From an uncultured Hyphomicrobiales bacterium (GTDB lineage Bacteria > Pseudomonadota > Alphaproteobacteria > Rhizobiales > Xanthobacteraceae): DNA of 64,000 nt. Numbering within the stretch: position 1 is the stretch's first letter; every line of letters begins with the position of its first letter. The stretch is taken from contig CAIRGJ010000021.1 of the NCBI GenBank assembly GCA_903878085.1, positions 1 to 64,000 of the forward strand. The letters run 5' to 3'. Below the pieces are notes generated by a model that saw only the letters and a list, made by a program, of their open reading frames with translations, was not told the DNA's origin and ran no database searches. The position numbers and the translations under genes are program-made. Shown piece after piece: positions 36,671 through 45,908 of the stretch.

Positions 36671-37639
36671 ATGGTGCGAACGATGCCGCGGATGCTTTTG
36701 GCTGCCGCAATCTGCCTCGCGGCGCTCCCGGCGCTGGCGCAAACTTACCCCAGTGGGCCCATCCACATGATCGTGGCCTACGCGCCCGGCGGCACCGGCG
36801 ACGTGGTGGCCCGCATCGTCGCCCAGCCGCTGTCGATCGCGCTCGGGCAATCGGTCATCGTCGAGAACCGCGCCGGCGCCAGCGGCGCCATCGGCGCGCG
36901 CAGCGTCTCGACCGCGACGCCGGACGGCCTGACGCTGCTGGTCGGCCAGACCGCGGAAGTCTCGATCAACCAGCATTGGGTCAAGGACCTCAATTACGAC
37001 CCGGACAAGGACCTGATGCCAGTGGCGCTGCTCGCGGTGGTGCCGCTGGCGCTGGTGGTGCCGGCCAAGACGCCGGCCAACAACATGGCGGAGTTCTTGA
37101 CGTCGTTGCGCAAGGACAAGCTGACCTTCGCCTCGGCCGGCAAGGGCACGCCGGGCCATTTCGCCGGCGAAATGCTCAAGGCCAAGACCAAAGGCAATCT
37201 CACCCACGTGCCCTACAAGGGCGCTGGTCCAGCGCTGAACGACCTGATCGGCGCCCATGTCGACATGTATTTCCCCGGCATGCCGGCGGCGCTGCCGCTG
37301 GTGAAGTCGGGCCTGGTGAAAGTGTTCGGCGTGTCGTCTGCGAAACGCTCCGGCATCGCGCCGGACGTGCCGACCATTGCCGAGACCACCGGCATGAAGG
37401 ATTTCGATTTCACACTGTGGGCCGGCGTGTTCGCACCGCGCGGCACGCCGCCGGCCATCGTCGCCAAGCTCAACACCGAGATCAACAAGGTGCTCAACGA
37501 TCCCGAGACCCGCAAGAAGCTCACCGAAGGTGGCACCGATGTCGACCCAATGTCGGTCGCCCAGTTCCACGGTTTCGTCCAGCGCGAGAGCGGCAAGTAT
37601 AACGCCATCATCAAAGAGACTGGCGTGATGAACGAGTAG
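36671..37639 (+). CDS. Bug/TctC-family periplasmic substrate-binding protein
   Basis: A 322-residue exported binding protein with signal peptide ending ALPALAQ, then YPSGPIHMIVAYAPGGTGDV, IVENRAGASGA and ATPDGLTL, all hallmarks of the Bug family. It is preceded by the decayed dehydratase end and followed after 56 bases by the metallo-beta-lactamase-fold gene. A third such protein within 11 kb, without transporter membrane genes. Confidence 0.9.
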   Translation: MVRTMPRMLLAAAICLAALPALAQTYPSGPIHMIVAYAPGGTGDVVARIVAQPLSIALGQSVIVENRAGASGAIGARSVSTATPDGLTLLVGQTAEVSINQHWVKDLNYDPDKDLMPVALLAVVPLALVVPAKTPANNMAEFLTSLRKDKLTFASAGKGTPGHFAGEMLKAKTKGNLTHVPYKGAGPALNDLIGAHVDMYFPGMPAALPLVKSGLVKVFGVSSAKRSGIAPDVPTIAETTGMKDFDFTLWAGVFAPRGTPPAIVAKLNTEINKVLNDPETRKKLTEGGTDVDPMSVAQFHGFVQRESGKYNAIIKETGVMNE

Positions 37640-37695
37640 GGTTTGTTGCAAGTTCGGCGCGCGTGACCTAAGTACGCGCCAGGAACCAACGCAAC

Positions 37696-38613
37696 ATGGC
37701 CGACGATATCCCTTTCGACAAAAGCCTCGACCTCGCGCCCGACGTTGTGGACGAGGTCATGCCCGGCGTGCGCCGCGTCATGGCCGACAATCCGGGGCCG
37801 TTCACCTTCAAGGGTACGATGAGCTACATCATCGGCCGCGGCAAAGTGGCGATCGTCGATCCCGGTCCGGCCGACGACAAGCACATCGCCGCGCTGCTCG
37901 ACGCCGTGCGCAACGAGACCGTGACCCACATTTTCGTCACCCACACTCATCGCGATCACTCGCCGGCGGTGCCGGCGATCAAGGCCGCCACCGGCGCGAC
38001 CGTCTATGCCGAAGGCCCGCACCGCGCGGCGCGGCCGTTGCGCATCGGCGAGCAGAAGCGGCTCGATTCCAGCGGCGATCTCGATTTCCGGCCCGACGTG
38101 ATGCTCAAGGACGGCGAGGTGGTCGAAGGCGACGGCTGGCGCGTCGAAGCGATTACCACGCCCGGCCACTGCGCCAACCACATGGTCTATGCGCTCAAGG
38201 GTACCGACACGTTATTCGCCGGCGATCATGTCATGGGCTGGGCCACCACCATCGTGGCGCCGCCCGACGGCGCGATGAGCGACTACATGGCCTCGCTCAA
38301 TAAGCTCGCCAAGCGCCCGGAGCAGATCTATTTTCCCGGCCACGGCCCGGCGGTGAAAGAGGCGACGCGGTTCGTGAATTATCTGATCCTGCACCGCCGC
38401 GCGCGCGAGGACTCCATTCTGCACCGGCTCGGCAAAGGCGAGACCGACATCCCGACCATCGTGCGCGCCAGCTACATCGGCATCGATCCGCGCCTCGTTG
38501 GCGCCGCCGGCATGTCGGTCTTGGCGCATCTGGAAGATCTGGTGACGCGCGGCGTCGTCGCCACCGACGGCGAACTGGCCATCGATAGCGTCTACCGCTT
38601 GGCGAACGGTTAA
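37696..38613 (+). CDS. Metallo-beta-lactamase-fold hydrolase (LACTB2/glyoxalase II-like)
   Basis: A 305-residue cytoplasmic hydrolase with the motif HTHRDHSP (zinc ligands), a second ligand in TTPGHCANH, DHVMGW and PGHGP near the C-terminus. A C-terminal helical extension of about 70 residues resembles the LACTB2 subgroup. Substrate unknown. It ends four bases before a repeat that lies between convergent genes. Confidence 0.88.
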   Translation: MADDIPFDKSLDLAPDVVDEVMPGVRRVMADNPGPFTFKGTMSYIIGRGKVAIVDPGPADDKHIAALLDAVRNETVTHIFVTHTHRDHSPAVPAIKAATGATVYAEGPHRAARPLRIGEQKRLDSSGDLDFRPDVMLKDGEVVEGDGWRVEAITTPGHCANHMVYALKGTDTLFAGDHVMGWATTIVAPPDGAMSDYMASLNKLAKRPEQIYFPGHGPAVKEATRFVNYLILHRRAREDSILHRLGKGETDIPTIVRASYIGIDPRLVGAAGMSVLAHLEDLVTRGVVATDGELAIDSVYRLANG

Positions 38614-38617
38614 TCTC

Positions 38618-38711
38618 CGTTCGTCCCCGCGAAAGCGGGGACCCAGTTCTTCAAAAAAGCTAAAGTTTGGCTGGGACTCTGGATTCCCGCTTGCGCGGGA
38701 ATGAGCGGAGA
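38618..38711. repeat. Double-hairpin repeat at a convergent junction
   Basis: Two hairpins: TCCCCGC-GAAA-GCGGGGA (38624-38641) and ATTCCCGC-TTGC-GCGGGAAT (38683-38702), bracketed by CTCCG and CGGAG. It fills the 103-base gap between the convergent MBL and DUF1499 genes. A single-hairpin relative is at 48996-49029. Confidence 0.75.
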
Positions 38712-38716
38712 CAGAG

Positions 38717-39568
38717 CTACCGCTTCTTCTCCGGCTGCTTCTTTTCTGCCGGCTTCTTTGCCTTCTTGTCGTCCGGCTCGGGCTTGGGCTCTTTCACGTT
38801 GCCCGCGGCATCGTCGATATCCTCGAGCAAGGCGCGCACCCGCGAGGCATTGGCGCCGAAATCGTGCGAGCCGTAGCGCGACGCCGAGCGAACGTCGACG
38901 CGCGCGCCGTCGCCGCCTTGCGGGCTGATGCGGATCACGACGTCGTCGCGAAAGCCCATGATCGGCGTGCGCGCCACGGCTTCGATCGTGCCGCCGGGGC
39001 GGCCGGGTCCGGGTGCTTTGGTGTCGACCAGCAGCCATTTGCGCTTGGTGGCGACGGCCAGCGCGGCGTCATAGGCGATCTTGGCCGGCACGCCGAGTTG
39101 CAGCGGCACGATGTCGGCATAGGCCTGCCGCTGCAGGGCCGCGGTGGCCTGGCCGGGATAATCGCTGCGGCCGCGCGGGCGCAGCCGCACCAGCACGTCG
39201 TAGCGCGGCGGATTGGAAGGATCGGTGGTGATGTCGGTGATCGCCGGCAATACGGTGGCGCGATAGCCGAGATAACCGGGGTAGGCGAGCAGCGCCAGGC
39301 CGAGAAACAGCCCGAGGATGGCGTAGCCCAGGCCCGCCAGACCCTGCCGCCAGATCACGATAAAGGCCGCCAAGGCGAACAGAATGGCCAATCCGGCAAA
39401 GACCAAGGCGGCGCCGAAGGTCGCCAGCGCCGGCACGATCTCCAAGAGCCCCGACCGCAGCACGATGACCGACAGCACCGCCACCGCCAGCGCGAACAGC
39501 GCGAAACGGCGCGACCACGCCGCCAGCCGCGAGGTCGGTTCATCGCCAAATGTCGGTCGCCGCGCCAT
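38717..39568 (-). CDS. DUF1499 membrane protein
   Basis: A 283-residue protein with three to four N-terminal helices (about residues 20-115) followed by a soluble DUF1499 domain (YADIVPLQLGVPAKIAYDAA, then TPIMGFRDDVVIRISPQG and VDVRSASRYGSHDFGANASR). The domain is a small periplasmic/lipocalin-like fold of unknown function, common in alphaproteobacteria. A Lys/Pro/Glu-rich tail (KKPAEKKQPEKKR) closes it. It is the last gene of the yjgN-like, M48, DUF1499 operon (14-base gap). Confidence 0.9.
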   Translation of the reverse strand: MARRPTFGDEPTSRLAAWSRRFALFALAVAVLSVIVLRSGLLEIVPALATFGAALVFAGLAILFALAAFIVIWRQGLAGLGYAILGLFLGLALLAYPGYLGYRATVLPAITDITTDPSNPPRYDVLVRLRPRGRSDYPGQATAALQRQAYADIVPLQLGVPAKIAYDAALAVATKRKWLLVDTKAPGPGRPGGTIEAVARTPIMGFRDDVVIRISPQGGDGARVDVRSASRYGSHDFGANASRVRALLEDIDDAAGNVKEPKPEPDDKKAKKPAEKKQPEKKR

Positions 39569-39582
39569 GCTCTTCTATCCTG

Positions 39583-40686
39583 CTATCCTGCGCAGATTCG
39601 CTTCAACGCCGCCCATTCTTTGGCATCGAGAAAGGGCGTTGTCGACTTTGCCCCAGCGACGCTGTTGATCGCGGCGACGCGGGCCTTGGTCTCGGGGTGA
39701 TCGAGCAGGATTGTCATGCCCGGCTCGGTGGCGCCGCCGATCTTGCCGAGCATGGTGGCGAGCGCATGCACATTGCCGCCGGCTCTGTTCATCAGCGCCG
39801 CGCCATAGGCGTCGGCGGCCGCCTCCGCCTCGCGGCTATAGGACGATTGCAGCACGGTCTTGGCCGCGATCACCACCGCGCCGCCGCCGACGAAATCGCC
39901 GAGCAGCATGCCGAACAGAAACGACAGGCCGCCGGCCTGCAGCACCGCCTTGGTGCCGTCGCGGTGCGCCACGTGGCCGATTTCGTGCGCGATCACGCCG
40001 GCCACCTCGTCGGCAGTGTCGGCTTTGTCGATCAGGCCGCGGAATACGTAGACCTGCCCGCCCGGCAGCGCCATGGCGTTGGCCTCGGTCCGGCGCACCA
40101 CGAAAGTCCGCAGCGTTTCCGGCAACGCCGCCGAGGCTTCCAGCCGCCGCACGATCTTGTCCAGCGCGGTACGCCCGGCTTTCTCGCTGTCGGCGCTGCC
40201 GCATTCGAACGCCGTGCCGCTGTTGCGGGGATCGAGCATGCCGCGCATCTGGATGTCGACCGCGTCGCCCAGCTTGCGGTCCACCGCCACCGGCAGCAGC
40301 GGCGCGATGCGCGCGGCCAGCGCCGGCACGCCGAACCAGGCCACCAGCAGCAGCGACGCCGTCGCCGCCACGCTCCAGCCGATGACGCTGCCACGCTGTC
40401 GCCGTTGTCTGGTTCCGGTGCGGTCGATATTGACGGCGCGCGCAACGACGGCGGCGGCGAATTCCGCGTCGAAGATTTCCAGCCGTTCCAGCACCGCGTT
40501 GCCGCGCCGGCCGAGCCGCAGCACATTGGCGGGCGCGGCCATTTCCTCAAGTTCGTCGTAAGTCCATGCGGCGAGCCACCGTCCGTCGCCGCCGGCGATC
40601 TGCAGCGCGTCCGGCGACAGCACCACAGCCACGTCGTGGCGCGCGCTGGTCATGCCGTCGAAATAGATTCCGGCGCCCGAAGTCAT
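39583..40686 (-). CDS. M48-family zinc metalloprotease
   Basis: A 367-residue membrane-associated protease. A soluble N-terminal segment, a transmembrane helix (about residues 102-125) and the M48 peptidase domain with His234-Glu235-x2-His238 (GVIAHEIGHVAHRDG) and a later Glu in AEAAADAYG are visible. It resembles HtpX/Ste24-like peptidases fused to a preceding regulatory part. It starts two bases after the YjgN-like gene stop, so the two are coupled; role in envelope quality control is inferred. Confidence 0.9.
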   Translation of the reverse strand: MTSGAGIYFDGMTSARHDVAVVLSPDALQIAGGDGRWLAAWTYDELEEMAAPANVLRLGRRGNAVLERLEIFDAEFAAAVVARAVNIDRTGTRQRRQRGSVIGWSVAATASLLLVAWFGVPALAARIAPLLPVAVDRKLGDAVDIQMRGMLDPRNSGTAFECGSADSEKAGRTALDKIVRRLEASAALPETLRTFVVRRTEANAMALPGGQVYVFRGLIDKADTADEVAGVIAHEIGHVAHRDGTKAVLQAGGLSFLFGMLLGDFVGGGAVVIAAKTVLQSSYSREAEAAADAYGAALMNRAGGNVHALATMLGKIGGATEPGMTILLDHPETKARVAAINSVAGAKSTTPFLDAKEWAALKRICAG

Positions 40687-40688
40687 TT

Positions 40689-41942
40689 TTAGTACCCGCC
40701 CACATTGAGCGCGTCGGCCAGGCCCTCGCCCACCGCCGAGCTAGCGCGTCCGGACGCTTTAACCTGGTCGAGCGCCGACAGGCCGGATAATTGCAGCGAT
40801 TCCATGCCCAACTGCCAGAGCGATAGCAGCGCCGTTGCGCGATACACCGTCGAGAAGCCGAGCGCGACGATCACATAGCCGCCGAGCAGAATGGCGGTCG
40901 CGGCGATTTCGCCGCCGACGCCAGTCTTGTCGCCGCCGGTCAGGAGCCCCATGGCGACCAGCGCCACGACGGCGAAAATCGCAGCAATGATGCAGAACAA
41001 AATCGAATAGCCGAGGAAGCGCATATAGGCGCCGTAAACTTGGCGCGTGCGCAGCGTCGAGCGCATCTCGATGTCGCCGAACCGCAAGCCCGACGACCAC
41101 CAGCGCAGCATCAGCGCCTGGAACGCCGGATAAAGCACGGCGGCAAGGAACAAAGCGGTGCTGCCCATCAGCATGGCGAACACCACGACGCCGCCGATGG
41201 CCGGATTGCTGCCTTCGATCTTGCTCATGACGTCGTCGCCGCCGGCGGCGGCTGCGTCGGCCAGCGCCTGCCAGTCCACCACCTCGATGAAGGCGCCAGC
41301 GGCGAAGGCCAGCGGTGCGACGACGGCGATCCACATCGGCAGGCCGCGCAGGAACAGCCGCCAGCCGGCGCCGTCGAAACGGCCGGCGAGGTCGCCGTAG
41401 TAAGTGTGGCGCATCTTGAAGCGTTCCAGGCTGGCGATCTGGAACGGATAGGCCAGGCCGAGCGTCAGGAAGGTGGCGAGCCACCACAGGCTGGCGCGCA
41501 ACGCATAGAGCCAGGCCGAACCGTCCTGGTGAAAGCGCAGGCCGCGATAGATCGTGCGCGTCAACCGGTAGCGCCGCGCGCGATAGACTGCGTATTGCCC
41601 GAGCACGCCGAGCGCCAGAAACGCGATCAGGCCGGACATCTGGCCGATGCTGCCTAGATCAAGCGCGGCCAGGAAAAACCCGGCATAGACCGGCACCAGA
41701 ATGGCGACCGCGACCAGGAAGCCGAGCAGCAGCTCCAGCGGCGTGCCGGTATATTCCAGCGTCTCGCCGGCGATTTCGGTGTTGGCCCACAAATAGCGGC
41801 GCACGTCGGTGGCCAGCCAGAACCGGTAGATGCCGAGTGTCACCATCAAGAGCAACGCGCCGCGCACCAGCAGCCGCCAGTAGGCCCGGCGGTTACCCAG
41901 AAATCTCACGCCGCCGATCTGCGTCGCCCCTGCGTCGGTCAT
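40689..41942 (-). CDS. YjgN family (DUF898) membrane protein
   Basis: A 417-residue polytopic membrane protein with the DUF898 features: an initial GGVRFLGNRRAYWRLL, TLGIYRFWLATDVRRYLW and, later, LTLGLAYPFQIASLERFKMR, with a repeat of the helical unit. YjgN-family proteins have no known function. ATG 41942 is chosen; the upstream TTG would add 12 residues rich in proline. Paired with the M48 gene downstream. Confidence 0.88.
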   Translation of the reverse strand: MTDAGATQIGGVRFLGNRRAYWRLLVRGALLLMVTLGIYRFWLATDVRRYLWANTEIAGETLEYTGTPLELLLGFLVAVAILVPVYAGFFLAALDLGSIGQMSGLIAFLALGVLGQYAVYRARRYRLTRTIYRGLRFHQDGSAWLYALRASLWWLATFLTLGLAYPFQIASLERFKMRHTYYGDLAGRFDGAGWRLFLRGLPMWIAVVAPLAFAAGAFIEVVDWQALADAAAAGGDDVMSKIEGSNPAIGGVVVFAMLMGSTALFLAAVLYPAFQALMLRWWSSGLRFGDIEMRSTLRTRQVYGAYMRFLGYSILFCIIAAIFAVVALVAMGLLTGGDKTGVGGEIAATAILLGGYVIVALGFSTVYRATALLSLWQLGMESLQLSGLSALDQVKASGRASSAVGEGLADALNVGGY

Positions 41943-41990
41943 GGCACGAGGGATAAAGGGAAGGGGCCGGGGAGGCAATCGCCGGCGGTG

Positions 41991-44321
41991 TTACGCGACC
42001 TTCTGCACTGGCGGCCCTTGGGCTTCGAGCCGGGCGTGCACATCGGCCGCGGTCATCGGTCGGCCGAACAGATAGCCCTGGCCTTCGTGGCAGCCTTGCG
42101 TCAGCACCAGGTTGCGCTGCTCTTCGGTCTCGATGCCTTCGGCAACCACGGTCTTGCCGAGGTTGGCGCCGAGCGTGGCAATGGCGCCGATGATCGCGCA
42201 GGCGTCGCGGCCGTCGCCAAGATCCGTGAGGAACGACTGGTCGATCTTGATCTTGTGGAACGGGAACTTGCGCAGGTAATTGAGCGACGAGTAGCCGGTG
42301 CCGAAATCGTCGAGCGACAATTTGACGCCCAGCGTGTTGAGCTGCTGCATGGTCGCCAGCGTGTTGTCGTTGTCCTCGAGCAGCAGACGCTCGGTGACTT
42401 CGAGTTCAAGTCGCGCCGGCTGCAGCCCGGACTTCGCCAGCGCCGCGACCACCTGGAGAGCCAGGCCCCGCTCCCTGAACTGAATCGGCGACAGGTTGAC
42501 GGCGACCTTGACGCCGTATGGCCAGTTATTGGCCTCGGTGCAGGCGCGGTTCAGCGCCCATTCGCCGAGCGCGACGATCAAGCCGGTCTCTTCGGCGATT
42601 GGGATGAACACTGAGGGCGGCACGTCGCCGCGCAGCGGATGCGTCCAGCGCATCAGCGCCTCGCAGGTCGTGATCTTGCCGGTGTGCAGGTCGATCAGCG
42701 GCTGATATTTAAGGTGCAACTGATCGAGCGCGAGCGCTTCGCGCAGGTCGATCTCGATGTTGCGGCGATCTTGCGCCGAATCTTCCATCTCGATGGCAAA
42801 GAAGCGGTGGTTGCCGCCGCCGCCGTTCTTGGCGGCATACAGCGCCATGTCGGCTTTCTTCAACAGGTCGTCGGGATCGACGCTGTCGTGCGGCGACATG
42901 GCGATGCCGATCGAGGCGCCGATGTCGATGCGATGGCCCTCGATCTCGAACGGCTCGTTGAGCGCGCGCGCCAGCCGTTGCGCCAGCGTCTTGGCGTCCT
43001 GTTGGCGCTCGGTGCCGATCTGCAGCACGACGAACTCGTCGCCGCCGAAGCGGGTGATCATGTCGGCCGGGCCGATCACGGCGGTGAGGCGGGCCGCGAC
43101 TTGCTTGAGCAGCTTGTCGCCGATCGGGTGGCCGAGCGTGTCGTTGATTGCCTTGAACCGATCGAGGTCGATCAAATGGATCGTGACATTGTTTTCGCGA
43201 CTTTTCCCGTCACCGAGCATGGCGGTGATTCGCTCGCGGAACTGGGTGCGGTTGGCAAGCCCGGTGAGTTCGTCGAACCTGGCGAGATGCGCGATGCGCT
43301 CTTGCGCGCGTTTGCGGTCGGTGACGTCCTCGAGAATGACGACCGAGCCGCCGCCCGGCATCATGCGGCGCGACACCGCGATGGTACGGTCGCCGTCGGG
43401 CGAGGTCAGGAACTGGTCGAGCGTTTGCGACCGCAGCCCGGCGAGCAGGTCGTTGATCACCTGCTTCGCGCTTTTTGATTTGTGGTTACCGGCGCGGATG
43501 CTGTGGCGCACCAGCTGCGCGATCCGCATGCCGACGCGCACCGGCGCGTGCTGCAGATGCAGCAGTTCGAGGAAGCGTTCGTTCCAGACCTGCAGACGGT
43601 CCTGCGGATCGAGCATGCACAGACCGTGCGACATGTTGTTGAGCGCGACGTCGAAGCGGTTGGCCTGTTCCTCGAAGCGCGCCGCCAGCGTCGCCTCCTT
43701 GCGCGTCATGGTCAGTGCTTGAACGATGATGTTACGGGTGCTGAGCGTGATATCGGTTATGCCATACATGAACAGCAGCACCACGACGCCGAGCGCGTTG
43801 TGCACCCACTCGGGATATATGAGCAGCGCCACGACCATTGGCAGCGTGCTGAAAGTCAATTGGCCGAACGCGATCAGGGGCCGCCCCGCGTTGCGGCCCG
43901 AAATTGCCGCCGCGTAACCGGCCGTGGAGGTCGTGACGGCCATCTGCAACGAAGCATCCACGGCGGGGTTGAGCGTCATCCAGCACAGCAGCCCGAGAAG
44001 AGCGGCGAACGCCCAGGCGCCATATTCGTAGACGTGTTCCCACAGCTTGGTGGCCGTGAGCCTCTGGCTCTGCTTGCTCTTCTTGTAGAGCAGCGCGGAC
44101 GCGACGCGCAGCATGCCGGTTGCCAGGATGGCGATCGAAACGGCCATGATCCAGGAGTCGCCGACGCGCAGCGCGACCGCCACGCCGATGATCGAGCAGG
44201 CGACGGCGCCCACGACCAGCGACGCGATCGGCGCGAACAAAGACTCAATCAGTGCGGCGCGGATTTCCGTTGGAAGCCCAGCGTCAGCTTTGCGAGTCTG
44301 CAATAGCTTCTTGATCAGCAT
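41991..44321 (-). CDS. Membrane PAS-GGDEF-EAL protein
   Basis: A 776-residue c-di-GMP enzyme. The N-terminal ~190 residues hold six hydrophobic segments (a multi-helix membrane sensor), followed by a PAS domain (NMSHGLCMLDPQDRLQVWNE), a GGDEF domain with motif at 426-430 and an EAL domain with CEALMRWTHP (EAL at 554-556). The I-site position reads GPAD, so feedback inhibition is probably absent, unlike the relative at 34272. Both catalytic motifs look intact. ATG 44321 is preferred to the TTG at 44369. It is divergent from the RpfF-like gene across 386 bases. Confidence 0.93.
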   Translation of the reverse strand: MLIKKLLQTRKADAGLPTEIRAALIESLFAPIASLVVGAVACSIIGVAVALRVGDSWIMAVSIAILATGMLRVASALLYKKSKQSQRLTATKLWEHVYEYGAWAFAALLGLLCWMTLNPAVDASLQMAVTTSTAGYAAAISGRNAGRPLIAFGQLTFSTLPMVVALLIYPEWVHNALGVVVLLFMYGITDITLSTRNIIVQALTMTRKEATLAARFEEQANRFDVALNNMSHGLCMLDPQDRLQVWNERFLELLHLQHAPVRVGMRIAQLVRHSIRAGNHKSKSAKQVINDLLAGLRSQTLDQFLTSPDGDRTIAVSRRMMPGGGSVVILEDVTDRKRAQERIAHLARFDELTGLANRTQFRERITAMLGDGKSRENNVTIHLIDLDRFKAINDTLGHPIGDKLLKQVAARLTAVIGPADMITRFGGDEFVVLQIGTERQQDAKTLAQRLARALNEPFEIEGHRIDIGASIGIAMSPHDSVDPDDLLKKADMALYAAKNGGGGNHRFFAIEMEDSAQDRRNIEIDLREALALDQLHLKYQPLIDLHTGKITTCEALMRWTHPLRGDVPPSVFIPIAEETGLIVALGEWALNRACTEANNWPYGVKVAVNLSPIQFRERGLALQVVAALAKSGLQPARLELEVTERLLLEDNDNTLATMQQLNTLGVKLSLDDFGTGYSSLNYLRKFPFHKIKIDQSFLTDLGDGRDACAIIGAIATLGANLGKTVVAEGIETEEQRNLVLTQGCHEGQGYLFGRPMTAADVHARLEAQGPPVQKVA

Positions 44322-44707
44322 CGGTGCCCCGGTCCCCTGATGCTGACGAAGGTATTGGAGGAAGTTCAACAGGTCGCAAACGGATCGGCCTATCGCGGGG
44401 CTTGATTAATTAGTCCCGAACGTCGCGTGACACTTTTGCTAAAATTCGCGGGACTGCGTTCAGGGGGCGATAACCATAAGCGTTAGTCATCATCACGATC
44501 CGTTATCTCGGAACTCCTGTTCTCACATAGCGCGTGCCGGCAGCATTTCGTTGTCGTGGTTAATTCACGCACGATGCGCATTTTATCCGATGCCATAAGG
44601 AGATTCCGTACGTCGCGCCGTGCCGCACGCGTTTGGCGCATGGGTGTCAGCGCACCTCTTTCGTTGAAAAATCGTCAACACTCTGTTAAGGTAAAATAAT
44701 AGTTAAT
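44322..44707. other. Divergent intergenic control region
   Basis: No gene seen in these 386 bases. It is AT-richer than its surroundings toward the right end (44640-44707). TAAAAT at 44692-44697 would serve as a -10 element for the RpfF-like gene, giving almost no leader before GTG 44708; TTGAAA at 44664 is too far for a standard spacer. No palindromic repeat was identified. Confidence 0.4.
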
Positions 44708-45739
44708 GTGAGTACAGAAATGTCGATGTATGCGTATGCAGACGTTTCTTTCCCCGTGAAGCGCGGGGCCTTCGCGGTGCCACTGGCGCCGATGATTACG
44801 CAGCGGCCGCTTGTTGATCTCAAAGTGCTCGACCGCAAAGCGGCCGAGCCCAAGGTCATCGATCTCAAGAAAATTACAGACGCGCGCCGGTTATTCGAGC
44901 TGGAGCAGCTCGAAGTCAATTTCGAGCAGGAACTCGGCGCGCTGTGGACCTTCATGCGGCCGCGCGGGCGGGCGAGCTACAATCCCGACTTGCTGGAAGA
45001 CTTCCATGCCTGGCAACGCGGCATCGTCGCGTCCTTCGCGGACCGCGCCAGCGAGCTGAAATATCTGCTGCTCGGCTCGCGCACCCCCGGCGTGTTCAAT
45101 CTCGGCGGCGACCTCAATCTGTTCGCCGACAGAATCCGCGAGCGTGACCGCGCCGCGCTGATCGCCTACGGCGAGTCCTGCGTGCGCATCCTCGACCGCA
45201 ACATGGCAACGCTCGGCCTGCCGATGATCACCATCGGGCTGGCGCAAGGCGACGCGCTCGGCGGCGGCTTCGAGTCGCTGCTGTCGTTCAACATCATCAT
45301 TGCCGAGAAGCAGGCCAAGTTCGGCTTCCCGGAAGTCATGTTCGGCCTGTTCCCGGGCATGGGCGCCTACAGTCTGGTGTCGCGGCGCTGCGGCGCGGCC
45401 TTCGCCGAGGAAATGATGCTCAGCGGCCAAACCTACAGCGCCGACGAGATGAAGGAAGCCGGTCTGATCCACATGGTGGTCGAGCCGGGGCAGGGCATCG
45501 AAGCGGCGCGCGACTACATGGTGCGCAACAAGCGCCGCCATAACGGCAACCGCGCCGTGTTCCAAGCGGGCCATGTCGTCAATCCGGTGCCGCTCGCCGA
45601 ACTCGACCGCGTCGTGCAGATCTGGGCCGCTGCCTGCCTGCAACTGAGCGATCGCGATCTCAAGGTGATGCAGCGTCTGGTCGCGGCGCAGGACCGCCTC
45701 AACGGCACCGCGCAAGGCGGCCTGCAAGCCGCGGAATAG
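44708..45739 (+). CDS. RpfF-like crotonase, candidate DSF-family signal synthase
   Basis: A 343-residue enoyl-CoA hydratase/isomerase-fold protein. It matches the RpfF subgroup rather than beta-oxidation hydratases: FNLGGDLNLF near residue 130, GDALGGGFES (Glu189), FGFPE (Glu209) and LFPGMGAYS. The two glutamates are exactly 20 residues apart, as are Glu141/Glu161 of Xanthomonas RpfF. RpfF dehydrates 3-hydroxyacyl-ACP and releases cis-2-unsaturated fatty acids used as diffusible signals; that activity here is inferred. About 55 residues precede the usual start. GTG 44708 is chosen; ATG 44720 and 44726 are alternatives. Divergent from a PAS-GGDEF-EAL gene and followed by a response regulator. 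Confidence 0.85.
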   Translation: MSTEMSMYAYADVSFPVKRGAFAVPLAPMITQRPLVDLKVLDRKAAEPKVIDLKKITDARRLFELEQLEVNFEQELGALWTFMRPRGRASYNPDLLEDFHAWQRGIVASFADRASELKYLLLGSRTPGVFNLGGDLNLFADRIRERDRAALIAYGESCVRILDRNMATLGLPMITIGLAQGDALGGGFESLLSFNIIIAEKQAKFGFPEVMFGLFPGMGAYSLVSRRCGAAFAEEMMLSGQTYSADEMKEAGLIHMVVEPGQGIEAARDYMVRNKRRHNGNRAVFQAGHVVNPVPLAELDRVVQIWAAACLQLSDRDLKVMQRLVAAQDRLNGTAQGGLQAAE

Positions 45740-45908
45740 CGAAAACCACAGCGCGGCAGCCATCGCGACGAACCTCGCGATGGCATTGAACTGCCCAAAT
45801 ATGGGGAGTGCGCCATGCCGGGCTCCTTTGCCCGGTGCATCGGCCGATTGCTGGCGGCCGCGAACGCAAGCGTGATAGCTTGGCCTGCCGCAACACCCCG
45901 AGGATTTC

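Noticed and set aside
36641-37651. A 336-codon minus-strand frame
   Set aside because: Shadow of the Bug gene at 36671; composition typical of an antisense frame.
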